The notes below the pieces were generated by a model that did no database searches, was not told the origin of the DNA, and was given only the letters and a program-made list of their open reading frames with translations. A DNA stretch of 64,000 nt from Gammaproteobacteria bacterium. GTDB taxonomy: Bacteria > Pseudomonadota > Gammaproteobacteria > Ga0077554 > Ga007554. Position numbers and translations under genes: made by a program. The stretch spans positions 124,001-188,000 of the forward strand of contig JAMPIW010000001.1 of the NCBI GenBank assembly GCA_040183005.1. The letters run 5' to 3'. Positions within the stretch are counted from its first letter, which is position 1. Each line of letters opens with the position of its first letter. Below are positions 56,353 through 64,000 of this stretch, one piece after another.

Positions 56353-57750
56353 ATGGCTATCGCATACACGATAAAGCAATATCTGGATAACAACCGGATT
56401 GTATACACCGTGCTGGACCTGCCCGAGATCGCCTCTCTTGCGGAGGCCGCCACCGCCGCCCGAATATCTCCCCGTTCCCTGGCGCGCACCGTGCTTCTGA
56501 AAGACCAGATCGGGCTGGTGATGGCCGTCATGCCGATCACGCATGAACTGGACATCGACGCCCTTTGCAAGATGCTGCACCGCAAACTGGAGCCTGCTCA
56601 GGACATGCAAATCACCGCCATTTTCCGGGACTGCAAGCCCGGCTTTATCCCCCCGCTGGGAGAGGCTTACGGTGTGCGGGCCATCATTGACGACAGTCTG
56701 ATTCAGTCAGGAGACATCTGCTTCACCTCGGGCAGCCCCGCGCATCTTGTCAAAGTGACCAGCAAAAGTTTTCATATCATGCAGCGCAATGCCTGGCTGG
56801 GCGGTAGCTTCGCACGCCCCGTGGCAGCGCTTGATGACGGCTCAGTGGCGTCCGTCGGCGCTCAAGAGGGTGCACAGAAGGAAAGTGACCGCACCCTGGA
56901 CATCAAGCACCGCATCGAGCGCATGGGGGCGCTCCCCGCGCTGCCGGAGATGGCGCTGAAAATCATTCAACTGAGCGCAAGCCCGAATGCGCGCGCGGAT
57001 GATCTCGCCAAGCTTGTCGAAATGGACCCCGCGCTGGCCGCCCAGGTCATGCGCTACGCCAGCTCGTCATTCTTTGGCTACCAGGGGCGCGTCGATTCGG
57101 TGCGCGTCGCCATAGCCCGCGTACTGGGCTATGAAATGGTCATGAATCTCGCCCTGGGGCTGGCCGCGGCAAAGCCATTCAAGATCCCTCAACACGGCCC
57201 CCTGGGTTTGAGCGCTTTCTGGCGCCACGCCACCTACAGCGCAGCGTTGACGCAGGCCTTGGGCAAGGCCATGCCCGAACCCATCCGCCCACGCGCCGGG
57301 TTAAGCTACCTGGCAGGTTTGCTGCACAACATCGGGCACCTTCTGATGGGGGGGATGTTCAAGCAGGAGTTTTTACAATTAAACGATCTGGTGGGTAAAA
57401 ACCCCGAAAAATCCATCATTACATTGGAAACCGAGACCTTGGGCATAACCCACGGCCAAATGGGCGCCTGGCTGACCGAGGCGTGGCGCCTGCCCGAAGA
57501 GCTCACTGTCACGGTACGTGAGCACCATAACGAAGCGTATGTCGGCCCGCACGCGACCTATGCCAACCTGGCGCTGATCGCCGACCGTATGCTCAAAACC
57601 CACGGCATCGGCGAGGGCGAAGGCCATGATCTGCCGCCCGCCATCTTGCAAGCGCTGCAATTGGATGAGGTGCAGGTAGTCATGGTAATGAACCGCGTCC
57701 TGGAAGGCTGCGAAGGGCTTGATGCAATGGCGCAGCAAATGGTGGTCTGA
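56353..57750 (+). CDS. YbaK/aminoacyl-tRNA-deacylase-like domain fused to HDOD domain
   Basis: A 465-residue protein. The N-terminal domain (about 1-150, IKQYLDNNRIVYTVLDLPE ... LARTVLLKDQIGLVMAVMP ... GDICFTSGSPAHLVKVTSK) has the YbaK/EbsC fold. The C-terminal HDOD domain (about 185-390) has ERMGALPALPEMALKIIQLS, the SSFFGY block, AGLLHNIGHLLMG and EHHNEAYVGPHA. HDOD proteins are signalling hubs often linked to c-di-GMP. It follows the moeB-like gene by 26 bases. Confidence 0.85.
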   Translation: MAIAYTIKQYLDNNRIVYTVLDLPEIASLAEAATAARISPRSLARTVLLKDQIGLVMAVMPITHELDIDALCKMLHRKLEPAQDMQITAIFRDCKPGFIPPLGEAYGVRAIIDDSLIQSGDICFTSGSPAHLVKVTSKSFHIMQRNAWLGGSFARPVAALDDGSVASVGAQEGAQKESDRTLDIKHRIERMGALPALPEMALKIIQLSASPNARADDLAKLVEMDPALAAQVMRYASSSFFGYQGRVDSVRVAIARVLGYEMVMNLALGLAAAKPFKIPQHGPLGLSAFWRHATYSAALTQALGKAMPEPIRPRAGLSYLAGLLHNIGHLLMGGMFKQEFLQLNDLVGKNPEKSIITLETETLGITHGQMGAWLTEAWRLPEELTVTVREHHNEAYVGPHATYANLALIADRMLKTHGIGEGEGHDLPPAILQALQLDEVQVVMVMNRVLEGCEGLDAMAQQMVV

Positions 57751-57800
57751 GAGACCGTGAAAAAATCCCTCGCTACGGCGGGAATATTTTCACGGTCTCT
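57750..57800 (+). terminator. Hairpin terminator after the HDOD gene
   Basis: AGAGACCGTGAAAA (57750-57763) pairs with TTTTCACGGTCTCT (57787-57800). It lies between the convergent HDOD and alpha/beta hydrolase genes and can act in both directions. Confidence 0.75.
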
Positions 57801-57827
57801 GACCACAGAAGCATAGCTGGCAACCGA

Positions 57828-58559
57828 TCATGCAACCTTTGCATCCCCAGTTTTAGTGCCGCGAGGCGCAAGCGCCTGTTTGAGTCTATCGCGCAAATCG
57901 TTGAGATGACCGTGAAAAAAATGATCAACACCCTTCATGCAGATCACCCGCGGTGGACGAGCCAGGCTATCCACCCAATCCAGCACTTCATCGCAGGGAA
58001 CGATTTCATCCTGATCCCCTTGAATCAACAGCCACGGACATGACGGCAAAGGCGCCGCGTTAAGATCAAAAAGATTCGCTGGCGGCGCGACCGTAATAAG
58101 CCGTGCCACCGGCCTGCGGCCAGCACCGCATAGCGCAACGTAGGCCCCGAAAGAAAAGCCTGCCAGCCAGACAGCATGTCCTGGGTACTGCTCCTCCACC
58201 CAGTCCAGCACCGCCAGCAGGTCTTCTGTTTCACCGATGCCATGCGCATAACTACCCGCACTCGCCCCCACACCACGGAAATTAAAGCGCACCGTTCCCG
58301 CGCCCAATTCATTAAAAGTGCGCGACATGTAATGAACTACCTTGTTGGCCATGGTGCCGCCATAAAGCGGATGTGGATGACAGATCACCGCCACGGCACG
58401 CATTGCCCCAATCTCAAGCGGCAAAGAGACAATCGCCTCAAGATCACCCGCAGGGCCCGCTATAGTCAAGGGAGCACTGACGCAAGGGACATCAATTTCA
58501 CCATCGTAAAGATGGCTATCCAGGCTCAACGGCAAGATGACCTCCGGATATTTCTGCAT
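57828..58559 (-). CDS. Alpha/beta hydrolase
   Basis: About 243 residues from ATG 58559; the exact start is uncertain because no SD is visible. A TATAAT box at 58614-58619 on this strand makes longer versions unlikely. The catalytic triad is visible: nucleophile in GFSFGAY, acid in GDQDEIVP and histidine in GVDHFFHG. The oxyanion region CHPHPLYGGTMANKVV is typical of the dienelactone-hydrolase-like branch. Substrate unknown. Confidence 0.85.
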   Translation of the reverse strand: MQKYPEVILPLSLDSHLYDGEIDVPCVSAPLTIAGPAGDLEAIVSLPLEIGAMRAVAVICHPHPLYGGTMANKVVHYMSRTFNELGAGTVRFNFRGVGASAGSYAHGIGETEDLLAVLDWVEEQYPGHAVWLAGFSFGAYVALCGAGRRPVARLITVAPPANLFDLNAAPLPSCPWLLIQGDQDEIVPCDEVLDWVDSLARPPRVICMKGVDHFFHGHLNDLRDRLKQALAPRGTKTGDAKVA

Positions 58560-58818
58560 GACACTGGAAGATAAAAGCACACATGAAGACTTCCATCTGA
58601 TCAAACGTTAAATTATATCATTGGCGCGCGGGATTAACCGTATGAGCGCGAGCTATGGATCGCAAATTCTGGAGACGCTCTAAAAAATATTGCTAAACTA
58701 TTGGAAATTTTCTCAAATAGCACTAGAATATGGCGCTTGCTCGATACTTAACTGTTTTCAGTATCGGGAAATGGTGGATATTCGCGTTTATTTTTTTATT
58801 AGGATTATAGGAACTGAC

Positions 58819-59052
58819 ATGAAACACCCAATTCTCCTTGCTTCTTTATTGGCGCTGTCCTTGGCTGCTTGCGGCAAAAAGGAAGAAACAGCCGAAGTTC
58901 CCGCTCCTGAAGCAGCTCCTGCTGCCGAAGCTGCTCCTGCTGCTCCTCCTGCCGAAGCTGCTCCTGCCGCTCCTGCTGCCGAAGCTGCTCCTGCCGCTCC
59001 TGCTGCCGAAGCTGCTCCTGCTGCTCCTGCCGCTCCTGCCGCTGGTCAGTAA
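58819..59052 (+). CDS. Ala/Pro/Glu-repeat small lipoprotein
   Basis: A 77-residue protein from ATG 58819 (ATAGGAAC before it). The signal ends LSLAAC, a lipobox. After KKEETAEVPAPE the protein is a tandem repeat of the type AAPAAEAAPAAPAAE to the end. This is like an extended, flexible lipid-anchored linker. A strong terminator follows, supporting a real, separately transcribed gene. No family is assigned. Confidence 0.8.
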   Translation: MKHPILLASLLALSLAACGKKEETAEVPAPEAAPAAEAAPAAPPAEAAPAAPAAEAAPAAPAAEAAPAAPAAPAAGQ

Positions 59053-59090
59053 TAAGTTTGTAACTTATAACTTATAGCATTGCTGTTTTT

Positions 59091-59123
59091 AAAAGCCGGC
59101 CTTGGTGCCGGCTTTTATTTTTT
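59091..59123 (+). terminator. Intrinsic terminator
   Basis: AAAAGCCGGC (59091-59100) and GCCGGCTTTT (59107-59116) form a perfect stem, followed by ATTTTTT. It lies directly after the Ala/Pro lipoprotein gene and overlaps the 3' end of the convergent DUF1499 gene. Confidence 0.9.
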
Positions 59124-59615
59124 CACGCCCATGCTTTTCTCTGTTGCCTGGATCAAATCCAGAACATGCCGGGCATTCGCCCCCAAATCACCCTTTCCAA
59201 TACGTGATTCCGAACGCACATAGACTGCACTTCCTCCTTGCGGCGAAGACTGCAACCAGACTGTCACATCGTCCTTGAAGCGCCATACCGGCGTGGCTAC
59301 CACTGCGTGCAAGACCTTGTGCTCAGCGTCAATTCCTGTAATTTCCCACCCCAAACTTTGCGCGGCGTGGCTTACCGCCTCGAACAGGGGTTGCACTGCA
59401 ATATCGTAATGGCGCGGACGCAGCTCGGGGAAAATCGCGTCATCACGCACTTCCGCCACATGTGTCGTAAGATAGGTCTTGAGCCGGAAGGAAAAGCCTG
59501 GCGGCTCGCCCAAGGGCGGATGGTTCCACGCCAGCCCCAATGCCAGCAACACAGCAGGGATGAGCACCACAACCAATACTACTCGCAAGATCAACGATGT
59601 TGTCGAAACATCCAC
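59115..59615 (-). CDS. DUF1499 family protein
   Basis: A 166-residue protein with an N-terminal membrane helix (about 8-29). The DUF1499 domain follows (VWRFKDDVTVWLQSSPQGGS, YVRSESRIGKGDLGANARHV). The family is widespread and functionally uncharacterised. The C-terminal codons overlap the terminator of the convergent neighbour. Confidence 0.88.
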   Translation of the reverse strand: MDVSTTSLILRVVLVVVLIPAVLLALGLAWNHPPLGEPPGFSFRLKTYLTTHVAEVRDDAIFPELRPRHYDIAVQPLFEAVSHAAQSLGWEITGIDAEHKVLHAVVATPVWRFKDDVTVWLQSSPQGGSAVYVRSESRIGKGDLGANARHVLDLIQATEKSMGVKK

Positions 59616-60008
59616 TTTTCACCCTCCAAAACCAAGACAATCGCACAAGGCGTCGGTTGCCTGAGTCGTCACCGGCACCCAACCTTCGGCGCCGCTGATG
59701 ACCGGCAAGTTGCGGCCAACGGTAGTTCTTCCAACTTATGTTCGCATTCCCGTCCGCGTTCCGCAAACGCTTCCAGTAACGATGGCGCTACGCCTTGCAC
59801 TTCTCTTGTGCAAATGCCGGGGGTAAGCACCGTTCCGTCGGGGATGGAGCTGCGCTGACAACCCGTCATGGCGTCATCGCGTGCTATAATTATTCTGTGC
59901 ATCTATTTGATATCATTCGATGGGATACGCGCTTTAAAAACTGATGTACACTCAGGCACAGTGTTCACCTTCTGTTTTGTTCCGAGGCGTCCAGGCGATA
60001 CGCATACG
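59616..60008. other. Intergenic region upstream of the metal efflux operon
   Basis: No well-supported gene. A minus-strand frame (59669-59867, starting MTGCQRSSIPDGTVLT) is open for 65 codons with several cysteines but has no clear ribosome site or family. On the plus strand TATAAT at 59885-59890 is a possible -10 box for the efflux operon, but no good -35 is seen at the right distance. Confidence 0.4.
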
Positions 60009-60440
60009 ATGCTGAAACGCGGCAGCAATTTGTTTTTGGTATTTTTGATCGTGGTCATCCAGGCGATGTCCCCATTGGTCCATGCGCATGTGGGCGGCAA
60101 TGACGGTGATGGTCCGGCCGCCGCGATGGGGGTGCATATCCATGTGCTGCCCGCCTATCTAAACGCGGGTGGCGTCGGTAATGACTCGAGCGTTGGTACG
60201 GATGCTACAGCCATTGACACAGTGCCTGCCGCCGTCGGAATGCCCATCGGTATCGAAGGCGGTGTGGCTGAGGTTCCGCCTTTCAAGTCGAAGAAGAGCC
60301 CACCTACGGGTGTTTCTCCCTCTGTTCCGGTGTTTCCGGCCCCGATGGTGGTACAACACATTGCCCTGGACGACGCCCCTTCATTTCAACCCAGCCCTCA
60401 CACCGCCCCTTGCGCGCCGCGCGCTCCCCCGCTTATTTAA
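60009..60440 (+). CDS. Small secreted protein leading the metal efflux operon
   Basis: A 143-residue protein from ATG 60009. Signal peptide about 1-26 (LFLVFLIVVIQAMSPLVHA). Histidines follow at once (HAHVGG, GVHIHVLPAYLN) and the C-terminus is proline-rich. A small His-containing periplasmic protein in first position is common in Czc-like metal resistance operons, where it may sense or buffer metal. No family is assigned with confidence. Confidence 0.7.
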   Translation: MLKRGSNLFLVFLIVVIQAMSPLVHAHVGGNDGDGPAAAMGVHIHVLPAYLNAGGVGNDSSVGTDATAIDTVPAAVGMPIGIEGGVAEVPPFKSKKSPPTGVSPSVPVFPAPMVVQHIALDDAPSFQPSPHTAPCAPRAPPLI

Positions 60441-60537
60441 GCCTGCCTTAACCTCTGGCAGGATATCCTGCCAACGGTGTGTTGCCTTACCTTGCGGGTA
60501 CGGCGGTGATAATTCCTTTTATTAGTGTGGAGACTTT

Positions 60538-61809
60538 ATGCGATTGATGCCCTTGCGGGGTGCGATGTCGTATGCCCATATCTGGGGTCTGGTGCTTTGG
60601 ACCTGCCTGACGGGCTATGCCCTGGCAGCACCTCCTGCCGAAGACGCCATCCGTGTGACGGTAGACCCGCATCTAACGCTACATGACGTGACGCAACGGG
60701 CCTTTGAGCGTTACCCGCGCCAGCAGGTGATTGCGCCGCGTGGCGAGCAGGTGGATGCGCTGCGCCGTCAGGCGGGCAACCCGCTGGCAGGTCCCACAGC
60801 GTTGATATTGCGTCACCAGACCGACCGGATCGGTAGCCAGGACGGGTTGCGCGAGTGGGAGGGCGGTATCCAGATGCCGCTGTGGCTGCTTGGACAGAAG
60901 CAGGCGAGAAAGGCGGTCGCCGATCAAGCAGGGGTGGGGCTAAAGGCATTGGAAGGTGCCCTGCGGCTGGAGGTAGCCGGGCAGGTGCGTGAGCGCCTGT
61001 GGGATGTGGCATTGATGGAAAATGATCTGGCGTTGGCGGAGCAGCAATGGCGCGCCGCGCAGGCGCTGGAGCAGGATGTGCGCAAGCGCATGGCGGCAGG
61101 CGAACTGGCCAGGGTCGATCTGCTGCTGGCGCAGGATGAAACGCTACGCCGCCAGGCGCAATACCTGCGTGCCCACACCGAACTCAAGCACGCGCTGCAC
61201 CGTTATGAGATGTTGACAGGTATCGAAGCGTTGCCCGCAGTGCGCAACGAAGTCCCGTCAACGCAAACTGCCGTTGCCGACGACCACCCCCTGCTTGCCG
61301 ATGGTCAAAGCCGCGTGGCGCAGGCCGTCGCCGAGACACAACTGGCCAGGGAGGAGCGGCGCGGCAATCCCCTGCTTACCCTGGGCACCCGGAGTGAGCG
61401 GTCAACGCTCAGAAGCGCGGGTAACGACAGCGTCGGCATCGCCCTAACCCTGCCGCTGCACAGCGCGGCCCATGCCGGCCCCCGGCTGGCCGCCTCGGTG
61501 GTAGCTCAATCCGAAGCACAGAGTGTGCGCGATGCGCTCAAGCGCGAGCTGGATCTGGCATTGGATGAAGCAGAGCACGCCCTGGCGCTGGCGCGCGCCG
61601 AGTTCGATCTGGCCGTCGAGCAAAACCGTCTGGCACAGGAAAACCTGCGCCTGATGAAAAAGGCTTTTGCCATCGGCGAGATTGATCTGGTGGCTCTGCT
61701 GCGCGTACAGACCCTGACGTTTGCCGCAGAACGCGCCGAACAGCAGCTTGGACTGCAATTACAAAGAGATATCGCACGCTATAACCAGGCCGCTGGAGAA
61801 ATACCATGA
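60538..61809 (+). CDS. czcC: TolC-family outer-membrane efflux channel (CzcC type)
   Basis: A 423-residue protein with a signal peptide (about 1-31, GYALA-A) and two long helical hairpins typical of outer membrane efflux proteins (RVDLLLAQDETLRRQAQYLR, ERAEQQLGLQLQRDIARYNQ). Its stop overlaps the start of the adaptor gene by four bases. With the adaptor and pump it forms a tripartite metal exporter. The symbol is by family; the metal is not known. Confidence 0.88.
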   Translation: MRLMPLRGAMSYAHIWGLVLWTCLTGYALAAPPAEDAIRVTVDPHLTLHDVTQRAFERYPRQQVIAPRGEQVDALRRQAGNPLAGPTALILRHQTDRIGSQDGLREWEGGIQMPLWLLGQKQARKAVADQAGVGLKALEGALRLEVAGQVRERLWDVALMENDLALAEQQWRAAQALEQDVRKRMAAGELARVDLLLAQDETLRRQAQYLRAHTELKHALHRYEMLTGIEALPAVRNEVPSTQTAVADDHPLLADGQSRVAQAVAETQLAREERRGNPLLTLGTRSERSTLRSAGNDSVGIALTLPLHSAAHAGPRLAASVVAQSEAQSVRDALKRELDLALDEAEHALALARAEFDLAVEQNRLAQENLRLMKKAFAIGEIDLVALLRVQTLTFAAERAEQQLGLQLQRDIARYNQAAGEIP

Positions 61810-62930
61810 AAAAAATAAACATTTTGCGGGCCGTAATGGCGGCCTGTTTGCTGGCCATTACAGGGGCCTCCCCTGCGGCGCAGGCCGCTGACGATATCCA
61901 TTTCACTCCTGCTCAACTCAAGACGCTGGGCATCGTGGTTGCGCCGCTGGAACCGGCGCCGGTGGTATTGAGCAGCCGCTTCCCGGCGCGCGTGGTGATT
62001 CCGCCTGCACAGGAACGCGTGGTCAGCGCCTCCCAAAGCGGGCTGGTGGAGGCGCTGCTGGCCGCAGTGGGTGACAAGGTAAGCAAGGGACAACCCCTGG
62101 CCACCCTCCGCAGTACAGAGATTGTCACAGAACAAGGCAGCTATCTCCAGGCGTTGACCCAGGTGAGGCTGGCCAAGTCCGAGTTGACGCGCGACGAGCA
62201 GTTGTTCAAGGACGGCATCATCGCCGAGCGCCGTTACCTGACCACCAAAAGCCGCCACGAGGAGTTGGCGTCGGCGCTCAATGAGCACCGTCAAACCTTG
62301 CGCCTGGCAGGGATGGATGAAGCCGCGTTACGCCGCTTGGAGCAGACGCGGGCGCTGAGCGGTACGCTCACCATAACAGCGCCCATTGCCGGGATCGTGC
62401 TGGAGCAAAAGGTGGTGGCCGGGCAGCGCGTGGACCGCCTCGAAGCGCTCTACCGCATGGCACGGCTGGACACGCTGTGGTTGGAGCTGCGCGTGCCGCA
62501 GGAGCGGGTAAATGGCCTGGCAATCGGGCAGGGCGTGGAGGTGCCAACCGCATCGGCATCGGGCCGTCTGATCATGATCGGGCGTGACATGGACCCCGAA
62601 AACCAGACCGTGCTGCTGCGCGCCGAGATCACGCGTGGCACGGATAGTCTGCGGCCGGGCCAGTTCATCGAGGCGCAACTGGTGGCCTCGGTGGCGGGGC
62701 AGCGTTATAGCGTACCTGTCACTGCCGTGGCGCGTAGCGCGAAGCAGAGTGTGATTTTCGTTCAGACCGCACAGGGCTTCCGCGCCCTGCCAGTACAAAT
62801 CGTCAGCGAACAGAATGGCCGTAGCGTGATCGCGGGCGAGCTGCGTGGCGATGAGCGCATCGCGGTGCGCGGTGTGGCGGCGGTGAAAGGCGCGTGGATG
62901 GGATTGGGCGGTAGCGGAGGGCATGAGTGA
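61806..62930 (+). CDS. czcB: RND efflux periplasmic adaptor (CzcB type)
   Basis: A 374-residue membrane fusion protein with a signal peptide (about 1-27, AAQA-A). The barrel-sandwich halves are visible (VVSASQSGLVEALLAAVGDK and TITAPIAGIVLEQKVVAGQ) with an alpha-hairpin between them, then beta-barrel domains. It lacks the His-rich N-terminus seen in some CzcB proteins. Its stop overlaps the pump ATG by one base. Confidence 0.9.
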   Translation: MKKINILRAVMAACLLAITGASPAAQAADDIHFTPAQLKTLGIVVAPLEPAPVVLSSRFPARVVIPPAQERVVSASQSGLVEALLAAVGDKVSKGQPLATLRSTEIVTEQGSYLQALTQVRLAKSELTRDEQLFKDGIIAERRYLTTKSRHEELASALNEHRQTLRLAGMDEAALRRLEQTRALSGTLTITAPIAGIVLEQKVVAGQRVDRLEALYRMARLDTLWLELRVPQERVNGLAIGQGVEVPTASASGRLIMIGRDMDPENQTVLLRAEITRGTDSLRPGQFIEAQLVASVAGQRYSVPVTAVARSAKQSVIFVQTAQGFRALPVQIVSEQNGRSVIAGELRGDERIAVRGVAAVKGAWMGLGGSGGHE

Positions 62931-64000
62931 TGTTGTCACGCCTGATCCAATTCGCACTGACCCAGCGCCTGCTGATGATGCTGGTGGTGGCTCTGCTGGT
63001 GGGCGGCGGGACGCTGGCCTTCAAAAACCTGCCCATCGACGCCTTCCCGGACGTGTCGTCCACCCAGGTCAAGATCATCATCAAAGCCCCCGGCATGACG
63101 CCCGAGGAAGTGGAGGCGCGTATCACCGCGCCCATCGAGGTGGAGATGCTGGGCATTCCCAACCAGACCATGCTGCGCTCCGTGACCAAATACGCGCTCA
63201 CCGATGTCACCGTAGACTTCGCTGACGGCACGGACATCTATTGGGCACGCCAGCAAGTGACCGAGCGTCTCAACAGTGTGCGCGGCGATCTGCCGCCCGG
63301 CATCAGCGGCGGCATAGCGCCGTTGACCACACCGCTGGGCGAGATGTTCATGTTCACCATCGAGGGCGGCGGCCTGTCATTGATGGAGCGGCGCAGCCTG
63401 CTCGACTGGGTGATACGCCCGGCGTTGCGTACCGTGCCGGGCGTGGCCGATGTGAACGTACTGGGCGGGCTGGCGCGCGCCTTCGAGGTGGCGCCGGACA
63501 ACGTGCGCATGACTGCACGCGGCGTTACCCTGCAAATGCTGCAACAGGCGCTGGAGATGAACAACCGCAACGACGGCGCGGGACGCATAAATGACGGCGA
63601 AGAGGCATTGCTGGTGCGTGCCGAGGGCCGCATCAAAACCCTCGACGACGCGCGCGCCATCGTGGTCAAAAACGACCGTGGCGTGCCGGTGCGCGTTGCG
63701 GATGTCGCCGAGGTGCGCATCGGCGCGCTTACGCGCTATGGCGCGGTGACGCGCAACGGCCAGGGCGAGGCGGTGGAGGGGCTGGTGTTGGGGCTGCGTG
63801 GTGCCAACGCCCGGCAGGTGGTGGCGGGGGTGCGCGCCAAGCTCGACGAGATCAAGCCCAGCCTGCCGCCAGGCGTCAGCCTCCAGGTCTTTTATGATCG
63901 CGGTCACCTGGTGGAACGCGCCGTCACTACTGTAGCGGAAGCGCTGCTTGAGGCCATCGCGCTGGTGGTGATCCTGCTGGTGCTGTTTCTCGGCAACCTG
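62930..64000 (+). CDS. czcA: CzcA-family RND heavy-metal efflux pump, 3' end outside window
   Basis: An open frame from ATG 62930 to the window end, 357 residues seen of about 1000 expected. It opens MLSRLIQFALTQRLLMMLVV and has the heavy-metal RND signature region: FPDVSSTQVKIIIKAPGMTP, EEVEARITAPIE, GTDIYWARQQVTERL and LPPGVSLQVFYDRGHLVERA. The reading is coupled to the adaptor by a one-base overlap. The metal-specifying residues of helix 4 lie outside the window. Confidence 0.92.
   Translation, partial: MLSRLIQFALTQRLLMMLVVALLVGGGTLAFKNLPIDAFPDVSSTQVKIIIKAPGMTPEEVEARITAPIEVEMLGIPNQTMLRSVTKYALTDVTVDFADGTDIYWARQQVTERLNSVRGDLPPGISGGIAPLTTPLGEMFMFTIEGGGLSLMERRSLLDWVIRPALRTVPGVADVNVLGGLARAFEVAPDNVRMTARGVTLQMLQQALEMNNRNDGAGRINDGEEALLVRAEGRIKTLDDARAIVVKNDRGVPVRVADVAEVRIGALTRYGAVTRNGQGEAVEGLVLGLRGANARQVVAGVRAKLDEIKPSLPPGVSLQVFYDRGHLVERAVTTVAEALLEAIALVVILLVLFLGNL

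Overview
This window comes from a moderately GC-rich gammaproteobacterium, most likely a sulfur-oxidising, motile or surface-gliding environmental lineage. The evidence is a homo-oligomeric ATP sulfurylase (Sat), a split glycine decarboxylase (GcvPA/GcvPB), a tandem glycine riboswitch, the yeaG-yeaH-spoVR stress cassette, two chemoreceptors, several c-di-GMP enzymes and two RND efflux systems. The taxonomic placement is inference from gene content; no rRNA or tRNA gene was seen.

Layout. 1-1075: 5' part of an Ig-like-domain lipoprotein gene (minus strand, runs off the window). 1226-3938: Fur-controlled ferric iron uptake (binding protein plus double permease, no ATPase beside it). 3951-4275: nested small repeats. 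4282-6825: PAS-GGDEF-EAL gene split by an in-frame TAA. 6966-13889: glycine riboswitch and terminator, then lipA, gcvT, gcvH, gcvPA, tpx, gcvPB, dgkA; this run carries two MITE-like elements between genes and a 51-bp repeat inserted in frame inside gcvT. 13902-22152 (minus): an eight-gene operon for a Tol/Exb-type motor (one ExbB/TolQ, two ExbD/TolR, one TonB/AgmX-like protein) together with TPR and coiled-coil envelope proteins. It resembles the Agl/Glt gliding machinery of myxobacteria and is the most interesting functional system here.

22406-30923: PfkB-family kinase, ankyrin protein, lipoproteins, sat (minus), YugP-type protease, metH. 31091-35902 (minus): prkA/yeaG, yeaH, spoVR. 36397-39623: two methyl-accepting chemotaxis genes with almost identical 3' halves, the second with an Aer-like PAS domain. 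39746-47455: SDR, pentapeptide protein, diguanylate cyclase, GT39 glycosyltransferase, lipoprotein, DUF3047 protein, nitroreductase, azoreductase, pirin. 47565-53054: AcrAB-like efflux pair with a divergent LysR regulator. 53185-57750: FGE-like protein, RMD1/YagE-family protein, rhodanese-ThiF/MoeB fusion, YbaK-HDOD fusion. 57828-59615: alpha/beta hydrolase, Ala/Pro-rich lipoprotein, DUF1499 protein. 60009-64000: Czc-type heavy-metal efflux operon, with the pump gene cut by the window end.

How the parts work together. LipA makes the lipoyl group needed by GcvH, so the riboswitch couples glycine level to cofactor and enzyme synthesis in one transcript. The motor operon has a proton channel, a periplasm-spanning TonB-like arm and outer-membrane-directed TPR lipoproteins, as expected of a trans-envelope force-transmitting machine. 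The repeats are unusually dense: a 45-bp REP-like family (three copies, one inside a gene), two different MITEs with target duplications, 9-bp tandem repeats and several long perfect palindromes.
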